Part shown: positions 53,861 through 63,236 of the stretch, piece by piece
Layout: each line of letters starts with the position of its first letter
How positions within the stretch are numbered: the first letter of the stretch is position 1
Origin: Ferruginibacter sp.
GTDB lineage: Bacteria; Bacteroidota; Bacteroidia; Chitinophagales; Chitinophagaceae
Direction of reading: 5' to 3'
Length of the DNA: 64,000 bases
Assembly: GCA_025963635.1 (NCBI GenBank)
Contig: JAOQAK010000064.1
Coordinates: 89,160-153,159, forward strand
Notes under the pieces: model-generated
Databases searched by the model: none
Told to the model about the DNA's origin: nothing
What the model saw: only the letters and a program-made list of their open reading frames with translations
Made by a program: the position numbers and the translations under genes

Positions 53861-55504
53861 CTATAAACTCACGCCGCGTTTCCATGGAATAAAATCATCC
53901 TGGTTTAATAAAACAGCCTTGGGTATTACTTCGCCGCTGGCCGCCCTGATGCAATATTCGAGGATATCTTCCCCCATTTGTTCAATTGTTTTTTCTCCTT
54001 CGATGATTGGCCCGGTATCGATATCGATGATATCGTTCATGCGTTTGGTTAAGTTGCTGTTGGTTGATACTTTGATGGTAGGACAAACAGGATTTCCGGT
54101 GGGTGTGCCCAAGCCGGTGGTAAATAAAATCAATGTTGCACCGCTTGCTGCCTTGCCGGTAGTAGCTTCCACATCATTGCCCGGGGTGCACACAAGGCTC
54201 AACCCAGGCTTGGTAACCCGTTCGGTATAATCCAATACATCCACTACCGGTGACGTGCCTCCTTTTTTTGCTGCACCATTGCTCTTGATCGCATCTGTTA
54301 TGAGGCCGTCTTTTATATTGCCCGGCGAAGGATTCATATGAAAACCCGATCCCACTTTTAACGCGGAATCACTATAAGCCTGCATTAAATGAACAAACTT
54401 GCCGGCTACGAGTTCATCCTTTGTACGGTCGAGCAGGTTTTGCTCGGCACCACATAATTCCGGAAACTCAGCCAGCAATATTTTACCGCCCAATGCCACC
54501 ACGAGATCACTGGTATAGCCCACCGCCGGGTTTGCCGAGATGCCACTAAAACCATCGCTTCCACCACATTTTACACCAATGCAAAGCTTATCAAGCGTTG
54601 CGGGCTTTCTTTCAAGCTTATCAACTTCTATTAAACCTTCAAAGGTTTTTTTAATAGAATCAGCAATCAGTTGTTCTTCGCTTTGCGATTGCTGCTGCTC
54701 AAAAATATACAAGGGTTTATCAAAGGCGGGATTAAGCGTTTTGAGATCGTTCACAAAATCGGGTACCTGCAAATTCTGGCAACCCAAACTTAACAGGGTA
54801 ATGCCCGCTACATTGGGATGATTGGCATAAGCAGCTAACAATTTACTAAGCGTAGCTGCATCCTGGCGGGTGCCGCCGCAGCCCCCCTGGTGATTTAAAA
54901 ATTTTATCCCGTCTACATTTTTGAAGGGGCGCACCGTAGCGCCCTGCAGTGGCTGTTCGAACAGGTTTACGGATTCGATATTTTCGCCCTTCTTAAAAGC
55001 TTCCACAAGGAGATGCGTATAGCGTTTATACTTATCCGTAACTGCATAGCCCAGTTCATTGTGCAATGCTTCCCTGATCACATCAAGATTGCGGTTTTCA
55101 CAAAAAACGGTTGGGATAAATAACCAGTAATTGGCGGTACCCACCGTACCATCGCTGCGGTGGTAACCATTAAATGTTCTTCCAGCAAATTTGGACACGT
55201 CCGGAGCTGTCCACTGGTAATCCACTTTGTGCCATGCGTAGGGTTCAACCGCATGTTTAACATTTGCTGTTGACATCCAGCCGCCTTTTGGAATAAAGGT
55301 TTGAGCAGTGCCTACCAGTACACCATACATTATGACCTTGTCGCCGGGTTGCATATCTTTTGTAAAAAACTTATGCTTGGCATTGATATCGTCCTGTAAA
55401 ACATAGTTTTCATTTTCAAAAACGATTGTATCGCCTTTTTTTAGGTTCGTTAATGCCACCAGCACATTGTCATCTTTATGAACCTTTAACACCTGCTTTT
55501 TCAT
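53861..55504 (-). CDS. uxaA: Altronate dehydratase
   Basis: 547 residues. N-terminal SAF domain (about 1-95, 'VLVALTNLKKGDTIVFENEN'), then the long altronate/galactarate dehydratase C-terminal domain with 'FNGYHRSDGTVGTANYWLFI', 'LNHQGGCGGTRQDAATL', 'KCGGSDGFSGISANPAVGYT' and 'TGLGTPTGNPVCPTIKVSTN'. The Cys and His residues in these motifs probably bind iron. It dehydrates D-altronate to KDG. Its ATG overlaps the uxaB stop in an ATGA arrangement (55501-55504), so the two are translationally coupled. Confidence 0.95.
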   Translation of the reverse strand: MKKQVLKVHKDDNVLVALTNLKKGDTIVFENENYVLQDDINAKHKFFTKDMQPGDKVIMYGVLVGTAQTFIPKGGWMSTANVKHAVEPYAWHKVDYQWTAPDVSKFAGRTFNGYHRSDGTVGTANYWLFIPTVFCENRNLDVIREALHNELGYAVTDKYKRYTHLLVEAFKKGENIESVNLFEQPLQGATVRPFKNVDGIKFLNHQGGCGGTRQDAATLSKLLAAYANHPNVAGITLLSLGCQNLQVPDFVNDLKTLNPAFDKPLYIFEQQQSQSEEQLIADSIKKTFEGLIEVDKLERKPATLDKLCIGVKCGGSDGFSGISANPAVGYTSDLVVALGGKILLAEFPELCGAEQNLLDRTKDELVAGKFVHLMQAYSDSALKVGSGFHMNPSPGNIKDGLITDAIKSNGAAKKGGTSPVVDVLDYTERVTKPGLSLVCTPGNDVEATTGKAASGATLILFTTGLGTPTGNPVCPTIKVSTNSNLTKRMNDIIDIDTGPIIEGEKTIEQMGEDILEYCIRAASGEVIPKAVLLNQDDFIPWKRGVSL

Positions 55505-57024
55505 ATAATAGGTTGTTCTGTTTTAACGTTTTCATTTTGTATTGTGGCAAGCATTCCCTGTTCCATCATTTGCCTCAGGTTTGCTGTTACTTTTTCTGCG
55601 AATCCCGGGATGCCTGTCAGGTCTGCATCCCACAAAGATGCATCACTTAGTACAGTTTTCACCAAAATTTCGGTGGATAGATTCTGCCACTTGTCAAAGA
55701 AATAGCCTGCCATTTCATCTTTGATGGGATACGGTTGCCCGTTTAACTCACCGAAATAGACATTCCCTTCCTTCTTTACGGCTTTCATAAATAATAACCA
55801 GGCAGCAAAACCGATGGCCAGTTTTTCCGGTACGACATTGTACAATTCAAAATAACTCTGTAAAACCTGTACCACTCTCATCTTCAATTTGGAAGTATAG
55901 TTCAGTGTAATACTGATCCATTGGTGCTCGATGCTTGGATTGCTGAAACGGTCAATCACTTTCGCTGCAAATTCTTTTGCATCCTTTTCCGGTATAGGAT
56001 AAGGGATCGCCATCGCTATTTCATCCAGCATCAGTTCTTTTAAAAAGTTGGAAATAAGTGTATCATTCATTGCCTCCTTCACTGTTGTAAAGCCCGCCAG
56101 GAATGCCACCCCGCAACTGAGTGTATGCGTACCATTGAGTAACCGGAGTTTCAGTTCCTTAAATAAAGTGATATCATTGGTGATAACAACGCCGCTATTC
56201 ACTCCAGCAAACGATAAAACCTCCTTAACCCGCTCATTGCCTTCAATGGCCCAAAGGCTGTACACTTCGCTCATGGTAACCAAGTCATCTTCGTAGCCCA
56301 ATTCGCTTTCAAGGGCCGTCTTGATGGCGGGAGCCGGTTTGCCCGGCACAATCCTATCCACCAATGAATTACAGAAATGGCTGTTTTGCTCAAGCCATTC
56401 GATGAAATTTTCTTCCAGGCCGTTGAGGTGTGCCTGTTCCAATACAATTGCTTCTAATTTTTTTCCGTTGTCCGAAATCAATTCTGTAGGCACAATGACC
56501 ATCCCGCTTTCGGGACTGCCTTGAAAAAATTTATAGCGTTCGTAAAGGAATGCCAGTAATTTTCCCGGGTAAGACACAGGTGGATACCGGCGGATATCGT
56601 CATTCACCAGTTCAATCCCCACTTCCGTTGTATTAGAAATAATGATGGTAAGATCCGGGTTATGAGCACATTCCAAAATAGCTTCCCATTCTTTACCCGC
56701 GGATAAAACGCGGCTGATTGCGGAAGAAATAACGTTTTCCGAAACGGGCTGACCGTTGATGAGGCCACGCATGCATAAAGTGTACAAGCCATCCTGCTTA
56801 TCGAACGCCGCTGCATCACCGCCATCTGTAGATTTCACTACTACAATCCTGCCGTTAAAAATGCCTTTGCGGTTTGCCTTATCTATGAAATAATCGGGTA
56901 AGCCACGGAGCAATACACCCGTGCCAAACTGTAATACTTTTTCAGGCAATGAGAACATACTTTCAGCAGGAACGGATACAATTCCTGCATCTATATTTTT
57001 AAGGTTGAATCTGGATAATATCAT
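55501..57024 (-). CDS. uxaB: Tagaturonate reductase (altronate oxidoreductase)
   Basis: 507 residues. Polyol-type dehydrogenase: NAD-binding Rossmann segment with 'VLQFGTGVLLRGLPDYFIDK' near the N-terminus and 'TIIISNTTEVGIEL' at about 130. Catalytic-domain motif 'LKLRLLNGTHTLSCGVAFLA' at about 290 (N-G-x-H as in the mannitol dehydrogenase family), then the helical C-terminal domain. It reduces tagaturonate to altronate. First gene of the uxaB-uxaA pair; 115 bp behind it upstream is the pectinesterase gene. Confidence 0.94.
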   Translation of the reverse strand: MILSRFNLKNIDAGIVSVPAESMFSLPEKVLQFGTGVLLRGLPDYFIDKANRKGIFNGRIVVVKSTDGGDAAAFDKQDGLYTLCMRGLINGQPVSENVISSAISRVLSAGKEWEAILECAHNPDLTIIISNTTEVGIELVNDDIRRYPPVSYPGKLLAFLYERYKFFQGSPESGMVIVPTELISDNGKKLEAIVLEQAHLNGLEENFIEWLEQNSHFCNSLVDRIVPGKPAPAIKTALESELGYEDDLVTMSEVYSLWAIEGNERVKEVLSFAGVNSGVVITNDITLFKELKLRLLNGTHTLSCGVAFLAGFTTVKEAMNDTLISNFLKELMLDEIAMAIPYPIPEKDAKEFAAKVIDRFSNPSIEHQWISITLNYTSKLKMRVVQVLQSYFELYNVVPEKLAIGFAAWLLFMKAVKKEGNVYFGELNGQPYPIKDEMAGYFFDKWQNLSTEILVKTVLSDASLWDADLTGIPGFAEKVTANLRQMMEQGMLATIQNENVKTEQPII

Positions 57025-57138
57025 GGCTATATTTTTTATATTTTATTTTTTATGAATAAATCGATTTGTGTTCTGAAAAATCTCTCTTGAGTATTTATCA
57101 ACTTCACAGGAAATTCCGCTTAAACTTATTTGCCTGAT

Positions 57139-58158
57139 TTACTGCTTTCCCCTCACGGGATCCCATTTATAATCAAACACCCAGGGCACATTAAAATCAT
57201 TGATATCAAAATCTGCCGGCAGATTATTTTTATGCCAGGAATAGTCGCCACCTGTTCTATGACAGTTATAGTAGTAAACTCTTCTTCCCCATAGGATCGT
57301 GTTAGTTGTCGGCACTAAATAAATATCCGTATCCGCCATATTTTTTGCAAAGCTGCAGTTAAACAGGAAAAATTGAGCGTCCCTGTGGTAGCGGCCCAGT
57401 TTAAAACCATCATCCCCTAAAAATTTACAGTTATTCAGAACGGTTTTACTAGACTGGTGTGCCGAGCCATCATGCCAGATAGCAGCAGGACTTTTATTTG
57501 ATATAAAAGTGCAATTTTCAGCAAGTGCCCAACCACGGGGACAATAAAAATCAACCCCACCCTCCATTATGCAATCTTTAAAATAAAACATCCCTTCATC
57601 AGTATTCCATGGGCTAACGGTATCGCCGCCCCATGCCCTGAAAATGCAGTTGATTACTACCAGGCGGGTAGTCGAAAAAGAACGCAATGCCATCTGGTGT
57701 GCATTTGGCTTGATGGTCTTAGTGCCAGCGCTATCATTTGCACATTTTATTGTCTTTGTCTGCAGAGCATCCTTTCCATAACTGTTAATGAATGAAAGAT
57801 TTTCTAACCTGATATCACTGCCTTTTAAATTAATTGTTGCGGTGCCGTAGTCGCTCGGGTTATCGCACCGCCATTCGTCTCTTGCAAGCGATATACTTAC
57901 AATCGTATTTTGAGGATCTTCCCCTCTTAGCGTTATAAAATCTCTATCGATAAAAATTTTCTCTCCATATATCCCCTTTTTTATGGTGATAACACGCTGC
58001 GATTTTGCCTCAACGGGTAAGCTGTTGATAGCCTCCTGGATGGTTTTAAAATCTCCACCACCATCCTTCGACACTACGATGTCTTTTTGAGCCAAAATAT
58101 TTGTGCCCATTAATAAAGCAGACATGGTGAACAACAGCATTTCTTTAAATATTTTCAT
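57139..58158 (-). CDS. Pectinesterase-like protein (CE8), periplasmic
   Basis: The Met at 58158 (MKIFKEMLLFTMSALLMGTN) gives a signal peptide and is preferred to 58209. 339 residues, right-handed beta-helix. CE8 landmarks: 'GGGDFKTIQEAINSLPVEA' and 'IKKGIYGEKIF' at the N-terminus, 'AHQMALRSF' (QxAL, about 157), 'WGGDTVSPWN' (D of QDTL, about 178), 'EGGVDFYCPRG' (nucleophile D of DFIFG, about 203), and 'FKLGRYHRDAQ' (R of LGRPW, about 254). The catalytic acids and Arg are kept, but the canonical surrounding residues are changed. A methylesterase acting on pectin fragments is likely; a relaxed substrate is possible. Confidence 0.88.
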   Translation of the reverse strand: MKIFKEMLLFTMSALLMGTNILAQKDIVVSKDGGGDFKTIQEAINSLPVEAKSQRVITIKKGIYGEKIFIDRDFITLRGEDPQNTIVSISLARDEWRCDNPSDYGTATINLKGSDIRLENLSFINSYGKDALQTKTIKCANDSAGTKTIKPNAHQMALRSFSTTRLVVINCIFRAWGGDTVSPWNTDEGMFYFKDCIMEGGVDFYCPRGWALAENCTFISNKSPAAIWHDGSAHQSSKTVLNNCKFLGDDGFKLGRYHRDAQFFLFNCSFAKNMADTDIYLVPTTNTILWGRRVYYYNCHRTGGDYSWHKNNLPADFDINDFNVPWVFDYKWDPVRGKQ

Positions 58159-58283
58159 CCCTTCAATTACTTGTCTGGCCATTACAAACCGGTGCTTGTA
58201 AACGGTCAAATTTCTTTATTATTAACCTTCGATATTCAGTGAACGATTGTTTTATCTTTCATCTCCATTACCGGTTTTGCTAA

Positions 58284-60188
58284 TCAGGGCTTTGCCTGTA
58301 ACAGCAACCACTTTGCAAGTTCATTGGCAGCAGAAAAATTCTCAAATGCTGCAGGTATTTTTCTCCCATCAGTATATTCATTGTACAGCCACGGATCACC
58401 TACTGCGAATACACTGCCTTTGCCATATTTTGCCGTCGCAAAAATGATATCGCCTTCCTTTTGAAGTAAGGCTTTTGCAGGTGATTTAACCCCAAGCACA
58501 CTGATCTCTTTCAAATACATTTTTTTTGTTTGTTTGAATACAGCATTTGGAGCGTTGTTGAATACAGCACCTGTTTCAAATTCATTCCCCATCACCATGT
58601 TGATGTTTTTGTTGGTAAAATCAATCCCAAATGTATTGGCGAGCTTATTAAAATGCGGGATATCGCAATTGGCTGAATCATTGGCCATCAATAATAAAAC
58701 GCCACCGGCTTTCACCCATTCGGAAATATTCTTTACATCTGCTGCATCTACATAATTTGGATTTTTATTATCCTTTAATCCATCAGGATCCACGATGATA
58801 TACACACTGCTACCTTTCAAATTAGCTGTGGTGGGTTCTTTTTCAAGGGTGGATAAATTGGCTCCATAGCTTTTGAAAATATCCCCCAGCAAACTAAAGC
58901 CACCATTGTCCATTTCGTCCCAGGTGTAATGCCAGCGTTCATTTTCACCGAACCCGTTTTTCTTCCACTCATTGTTGAAGTAAGCATCCAGCATTACTTT
59001 TTTTCCCTGTCCGGGTTTTGGCAGTGCAGCCATTTCCATTTCTACACTGCACATGATAAATGCGCCCATTCCCTTTGGATCGTTTACGATCACAGGCTCG
59101 CTCATGTAGTATTCAAAACTTCCATCGCGGTAGGGTTTGCCCCCGAGGCCCGATACCGTGACGGTTCCCTTTAAATTGGTTTGCCCGGCAGCATCCACTT
59201 CAATAAACTCTTTTATGATACCCGCATAGCCCACCTTCGCGTTTTTCGAATAAGCAGCAGGTATATAACCGTTGCGAACTGCTTTTGCAATGGTGTACAC
59301 GAACATGCTGGCGGCAGATGCCTCCTTATAGTTTTTTGGCTTGTTGGGTAAGTCAAGAATATCATACCAAAGGCCCGACCGGGCGTCCTGTACCAGTGTG
59401 ATCGCTTTTACAAAACGGTTAAGAATGCCAATGAGTGAATCCCTACCTGGGTGATTGGCAGGAAAATGATCCAGTGCATCCACCAATGCCACGCCGTACC
59501 AACCCATTGCCCGCGCCCAAAAATGAGGAGAATTACCAGTTTTTTTATTGGCCCATTGCTGTTCACGGCTTTCATCCCAACCATGATACAGCAGCCCCGT
59601 TTTTGTATCACGGGTATGCTTTTCCACATTGATAAATTGTTTTTCGATATCATCGAAGGCTGCAGTCTCACCAGATAATTTTGCATACTCAGCATAAAAG
59701 GGCTGGCCCATATATAGTCCATCCAGCCACACCTGCCAGGGATATATTTTTTTATGCCAGAAACTGCCTTCTTTTGTACGGGGATGGTCGTTCAATTGAG
59801 AGCGCATATTGTCGATGGCTTTCTTATATTTTTCTTTCCCGGTAACATTGTACAACATCATTACTACCTTACCATTGTTCAGATGGTCTATATTAAACTC
59901 ATCTCTTTTATAATCTTTTACCGACCCATCTTCCTGCACATAATGATCCATGCTATGTTGTATGTAAGTAAAATAACTGGCATCCCCATACAACCTCCAA
60001 ATTCCTTCAATACCTTTTAAAATCACTCCCTGGTCGTAACTCCAGCGGGCAGGCCTTCCTTTTGATGCAAAAGAATCGGGCCATATTTTTATGGCAGTTT
60101 GCGCCATTTGCTGCGAGTAAGGCAGTTGCTGGGCGTTACAAAAATGCATCACTGAAAACAGTGCAACGAAAATGATCAATTTTCTCAT
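58284..60188 (-). CDS. GH105 unsaturated (rhamno)galacturonyl hydrolase with C-terminal extra domain
   Basis: 634 residues, signal peptide MRKLIIFVALFSVMHFCNAQ. N-terminal (alpha/alpha)6 barrel of GH105/GH88 type (about 25-400) with 'ARWSYDQGVILKGIEGIWRL', 'PWQVWLDGLYMGQPFYAEYA' (the Asp of WLDGLY is the expected catalytic residue), 'GNSPHFWARAMGWYGVALVD' and 'ARSGLWYDI'. The C-terminal region (about 440-630: 'YIIVDPDGLKDNKNPNYVDA', 'EWVKAGGVLLLMANDSANCD') resembles a DUF4350/glutamine-amidotransferase-like fold. It removes unsaturated uronic acid from lyase products of pectin or rhamnogalacturonan. No lyase gene is in the window. Periplasmic. Confidence 0.9.
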   Translation of the reverse strand: MRKLIIFVALFSVMHFCNAQQLPYSQQMAQTAIKIWPDSFASKGRPARWSYDQGVILKGIEGIWRLYGDASYFTYIQHSMDHYVQEDGSVKDYKRDEFNIDHLNNGKVVMMLYNVTGKEKYKKAIDNMRSQLNDHPRTKEGSFWHKKIYPWQVWLDGLYMGQPFYAEYAKLSGETAAFDDIEKQFINVEKHTRDTKTGLLYHGWDESREQQWANKKTGNSPHFWARAMGWYGVALVDALDHFPANHPGRDSLIGILNRFVKAITLVQDARSGLWYDILDLPNKPKNYKEASAASMFVYTIAKAVRNGYIPAAYSKNAKVGYAGIIKEFIEVDAAGQTNLKGTVTVSGLGGKPYRDGSFEYYMSEPVIVNDPKGMGAFIMCSVEMEMAALPKPGQGKKVMLDAYFNNEWKKNGFGENERWHYTWDEMDNGGFSLLGDIFKSYGANLSTLEKEPTTANLKGSSVYIIVDPDGLKDNKNPNYVDAADVKNISEWVKAGGVLLLMANDSANCDIPHFNKLANTFGIDFTNKNINMVMGNEFETGAVFNNAPNAVFKQTKKMYLKEISVLGVKSPAKALLQKEGDIIFATAKYGKGSVFAVGDPWLYNEYTDGRKIPAAFENFSAANELAKWLLLQAKP

Positions 60189-60270
60189 CCTTTATTTTTT
60201 ATTAGTAAGATTGACATGTAGTTTGTTTGTGAGACCACGCCGAGCTCATCTACTCTTGTTCTTATGATCT

Positions 60271-60375
60271 AGTGTTATGTTAAGCGTGAATTGTCAATGG
60301 TGAATGGTCAATAATTCACGATTGACCATTCACCATTCACGAATCAAACCGTCACTTTACACTTAACATAACACT
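60271..60375. repeat. Long interrupted inverted repeat between GH28 and GH105 genes
   Basis: AGTGTTATGTTAAG (60271-60284) is the exact complement of CTTAACATAACACT (60362-60375), and AATGGTGAATGGTCAAT (60296-60312) of ATTGACCATTCACCATT (60321-60337). Together they can fold into one long hairpin. The right arm reaches into the stop codon of the GDSL-GH28 gene. The GTGAATGGT words also occur near 25172 and 50605. Confidence 0.8.
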
Positions 60376-62782
60376 AATTCCCTTTTTTCTTTACCTGTTT
60401 CTTTTTAAAATCCAAAACTTCAGCGTCTTTATAACTTATCATTGCTTCGGTTGCCCCAAAACCGGCGACCACTTTTTGTTTGGCAGCGGAAGTATTGGTA
60501 TTTAAAATTTTGATATCTTTTGTTCCTGCTCCCTGCAATTGGATCAGCACATCCGCATTGTCTTTGTACATTAAATTGTTTATCACCAATTGATCGCTGT
60601 TGAGCACATAGACCACGGGCTTTGTATTTTTAGTGATGATCTTTACATTATTCAGCCGGATGTCGCTGGCCTCCTGGATATCTATCCCGGCATCTGCCTG
60701 AATTACCGCATTTTCTATCAGTACATTCTTTATATGCATTTCGGGAATACCGCGTACAAAAATACCTTTTGCCGCGCCATTACAGGTGATGTTAGTGAAA
60801 TAGAAATTCCTGAACTGTGGAGTGCTTTCATCTACCGGTTTGGACACCACTATGGGTGGTTCTCTTTTTTCACCGGCCAGCACCACAGGGTCTTTGGCCA
60901 TGTAATACATATCAAATAAAATGGCTTCTGCCGGGATATCCAGCATATTGATATTGTTGACATAAATATTCTCCACCATTCCTCCGCGGCCGCGATTGGT
61001 TTTAAAACGGAGACCGATATCGCTCCCGATAAAAGTGCAATTGCTTACAAACATATTGTTTACACCGCCACTCATTTCGCTCCCTACTACAAAGCCGCCA
61101 TGAGCATGGTGCACTACGCAATTATTTACAATCACATCCTGTGTGGGCATCCCTCTTTTACGCCCTTCCGCATCCCTGCCGCTTTTGATGGTGATACCAT
61201 CATCGCCGGTATCAAAGTGACAATCTTCCACCAAGGCATTCTTACAACTCTCCAAATCCAGTGCGTCGGTGTTGGTACCATACCATGGATTTTTAACCGT
61301 TAAATTTTTGATGGTGATATGTTCACTCATCATCAGGTGAGTAGTCCATGCCGGCGAATTTTCGAATGACACACCTTCTATCAAAATATTTTTACAATTA
61401 AAGATGCGGATCATATTCGGCCGCAGGTAATCCTTTATGTCGTCGAAATCTTTTAATGTTTTCCCGTTTTCGAGCTTGCCAATGTTGTTGGTCAATAAAC
61501 CCTTTATGGCTTTCGGAGATGAATACCACATCTTCTTATCCGTTGTTAACACACCGCCATATTGAACCATATGATTCTTCCACTGACTTTCGGTTACTTT
61601 ATCTTTCTTCAACGGCCTCCAGTAAAACCCATTTCCATTCATGATGCCTTCACCGGTAATTGCAATATTTTCCAGGTTTTCTGCGACTACCGGCGACTGG
61701 CACCTGGCGGCGTCTACGCCCTCAAAAGATGAGACGACTAAAGGATATTGGTTAAAAGCGGGACTGAAAATGATCAATGCGCCCTTGTTAAGGTGCAGGT
61801 TAATATTACTTTTCATAATGATGGGACCGGTTACAAAGGAACCCGCAGGAATTACAACTGTTCCCCCACCCTGTTTTGCACAAGTTTCAATAGCACGGTT
61901 GATCGCAGCAGAATTTAATGTAAGTCCGTCGGCGATGGCGCCATAATCCAAAATATTAAAACTGTCTCTTTTGAAATGCGGCGTGTAGATTTTCGGTAAT
62001 TCAAAGGCAAACTTGTCTTTGAATCCTGATGGCTTGAGGTAATTTACCAGGGGCAGTTGCAGTTCTTTTATACTTTGGCAAACCAACGAAGCCATAGAAG
62101 CTGCTCCATATTCACTAAAATGTGTATTGTCCTCTCCGTTGCCTTTATATTTTTTGAAATGATTGGCAGGGATATGTAAAAACAGGCGTTTGGAATTTTC
62201 AACGCCTTCTTTCACGATAAGCATTTCGCTACTTTTATGTAGGTCGATCACCGGCACATTTAGTAATGCGGCTACTTCCTTTACTACAGCCGGGTAATCC
62301 CCATGTTGGTCGACGAATTTGCCGGACTCATCAAATTTTCTGCGCATCACCGGGGTGATTAAAATTGGCGAAGCGCCTTTGCTTCGGGCATCTTTTACAA
62401 AACGGATTAAGTTCTCTTTAAATAAACCATGTGCGGGAGCAGAACGGGTGCTGTCTTCTATTTTTTCATCATTGTGACCAAACTGTATCATCACATAATC
62501 TCCTTCCCGGAGCCTGCTCATTATAGTATCCCAACGATGTTCGTTGATAAAGCTTTTGGTACTTCTACCGTTCACCGCATGATTCTGGATATTTACCTCA
62601 TCTGTAAAAAAAGACGGAAACAATTGTCCCCAGCCACGCTCGGGGTTATCATCCACCGGCTTATTGGCGCAGGTGCTGTCGCCTATTAAAAAGATAGTTG
62701 GCTTTTTGGCGGGCATTAGAAAAGCAAAGCCGCTGAGTGAAATCAGCAATACCGCTATTGATTTTTTCATCGTATATTTCAT
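60374..62782 (-). CDS. Fusion: GDSL rhamnogalacturonan acetylesterase-like (CE12) + GH28 polygalacturonase
   Basis: 802 residues; start may also be the Met at 62770 (MKKSIAVLLISLSGFAFLMP), which begins the signal peptide. The N-terminal SGNH domain (about 25-245) has 'FLIGDSTCANKP' (Ser), 'MIQFGHNDEKIEDS' (Asn) and 'DNTHFSEYGA' (Asp/His), as in CE12 rhamnogalacturonan acetylesterases. The C-terminal GH28 beta-helix (about 265-760) has all four family motifs: 'GTNTDALDLES' (about 503), 'DTGDDGITIKSG' (about 524), 'HHAHGGFVVGSE' (about 558) and 'GLRFKTNRGRG' (about 591). It should deacetylate and hydrolyse pectin or rhamnogalacturonan fragments. Confidence 0.93.
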   Translation of the reverse strand: MKYTMKKSIAVLLISLSGFAFLMPAKKPTIFLIGDSTCANKPVDDNPERGWGQLFPSFFTDEVNIQNHAVNGRSTKSFINEHRWDTIMSRLREGDYVMIQFGHNDEKIEDSTRSAPAHGLFKENLIRFVKDARSKGASPILITPVMRRKFDESGKFVDQHGDYPAVVKEVAALLNVPVIDLHKSSEMLIVKEGVENSKRLFLHIPANHFKKYKGNGEDNTHFSEYGAASMASLVCQSIKELQLPLVNYLKPSGFKDKFAFELPKIYTPHFKRDSFNILDYGAIADGLTLNSAAINRAIETCAKQGGGTVVIPAGSFVTGPIIMKSNINLHLNKGALIIFSPAFNQYPLVVSSFEGVDAARCQSPVVAENLENIAITGEGIMNGNGFYWRPLKKDKVTESQWKNHMVQYGGVLTTDKKMWYSSPKAIKGLLTNNIGKLENGKTLKDFDDIKDYLRPNMIRIFNCKNILIEGVSFENSPAWTTHLMMSEHITIKNLTVKNPWYGTNTDALDLESCKNALVEDCHFDTGDDGITIKSGRDAEGRKRGMPTQDVIVNNCVVHHAHGGFVVGSEMSGGVNNMFVSNCTFIGSDIGLRFKTNRGRGGMVENIYVNNINMLDIPAEAILFDMYYMAKDPVVLAGEKREPPIVVSKPVDESTPQFRNFYFTNITCNGAAKGIFVRGIPEMHIKNVLIENAVIQADAGIDIQEASDIRLNNVKIITKNTKPVVYVLNSDQLVINNLMYKDNADVLIQLQGAGTKDIKILNTNTSAAKQKVVAGFGATEAMISYKDAEVLDFKKKQVKKKGN

Positions 62783-63236
62783 GAAGACTTCCTAAATGAT
62801 AACACTTACGAAGCGTATTCAAAGAATTTTCTATTTATGTAAAAGAAGCGCTCACTAACTCCCGTTGCAATATTTACAATACTGAAATATGTAAAGTCAC
62901 CGGGCGCCTTGTAAACTTATTGACCAGCTTTGAAGATGAAGAGCATTGATTGCTTTATAACAGGCCGTGGAGATCGTTTAACTAAAGCAAAAACCAACAG
63001 TTTCATTGCAATTCCGATCGCTTACAATTTCAATTTTACCACTAATTTCCAAGGATGAACGTTAATATCGACCCTTTATTTACGCAAACGTTCCCGATAA
63101 CGTTGGCGTTGTGAGCGCTCTAAGTTTTTTTGGAGGCCATCTGAGTTAAAGGATTTTGGACACCGGATTATTCAGATAAAAAATCTACTCTTTTAGTTCC
63201 TGTACTAAAATGATATCGTAGGCAACCCAACCTGGA
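62783..63236. other. 454-bp spacer with operator-like site and a short C-terminal-like remnant
   Basis: Upstream region of the GDSL-GH28 gene. It contains the inverted repeat at 63083-63108. Close to the SGNH gene stop, the minus strand 63235-63185 reads 'NPGWVAYDIILVQELKE' plus stop, protein-like but without a start, so possibly the tail of a lost gene. The remainder shows nothing. Confidence 0.4.
63083..63108. promoter_or_regulatory. Near-perfect inverted repeat, candidate LacI-type operator for the pectin genes
   Basis: CGCAAACGTT (63083-63092) and AACGTTGGCG (63099-63108) are inverted with 9 of 10 positions matching and a CCCGAT spacer. The flank ATTTACG matches the site at 48811. Located about 313 bp upstream of the GDSL-GH28 start. 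The shape fits a LacI-family dimer; regulator and effector are unknown. Confidence 0.5.

Noticed and set aside
53861..55504. Long open frames on the plus strand opposite uxaA and other genes
   Set aside because: They lie wholly inside strongly supported minus-strand genes and have no family features; they are antisense shadows.
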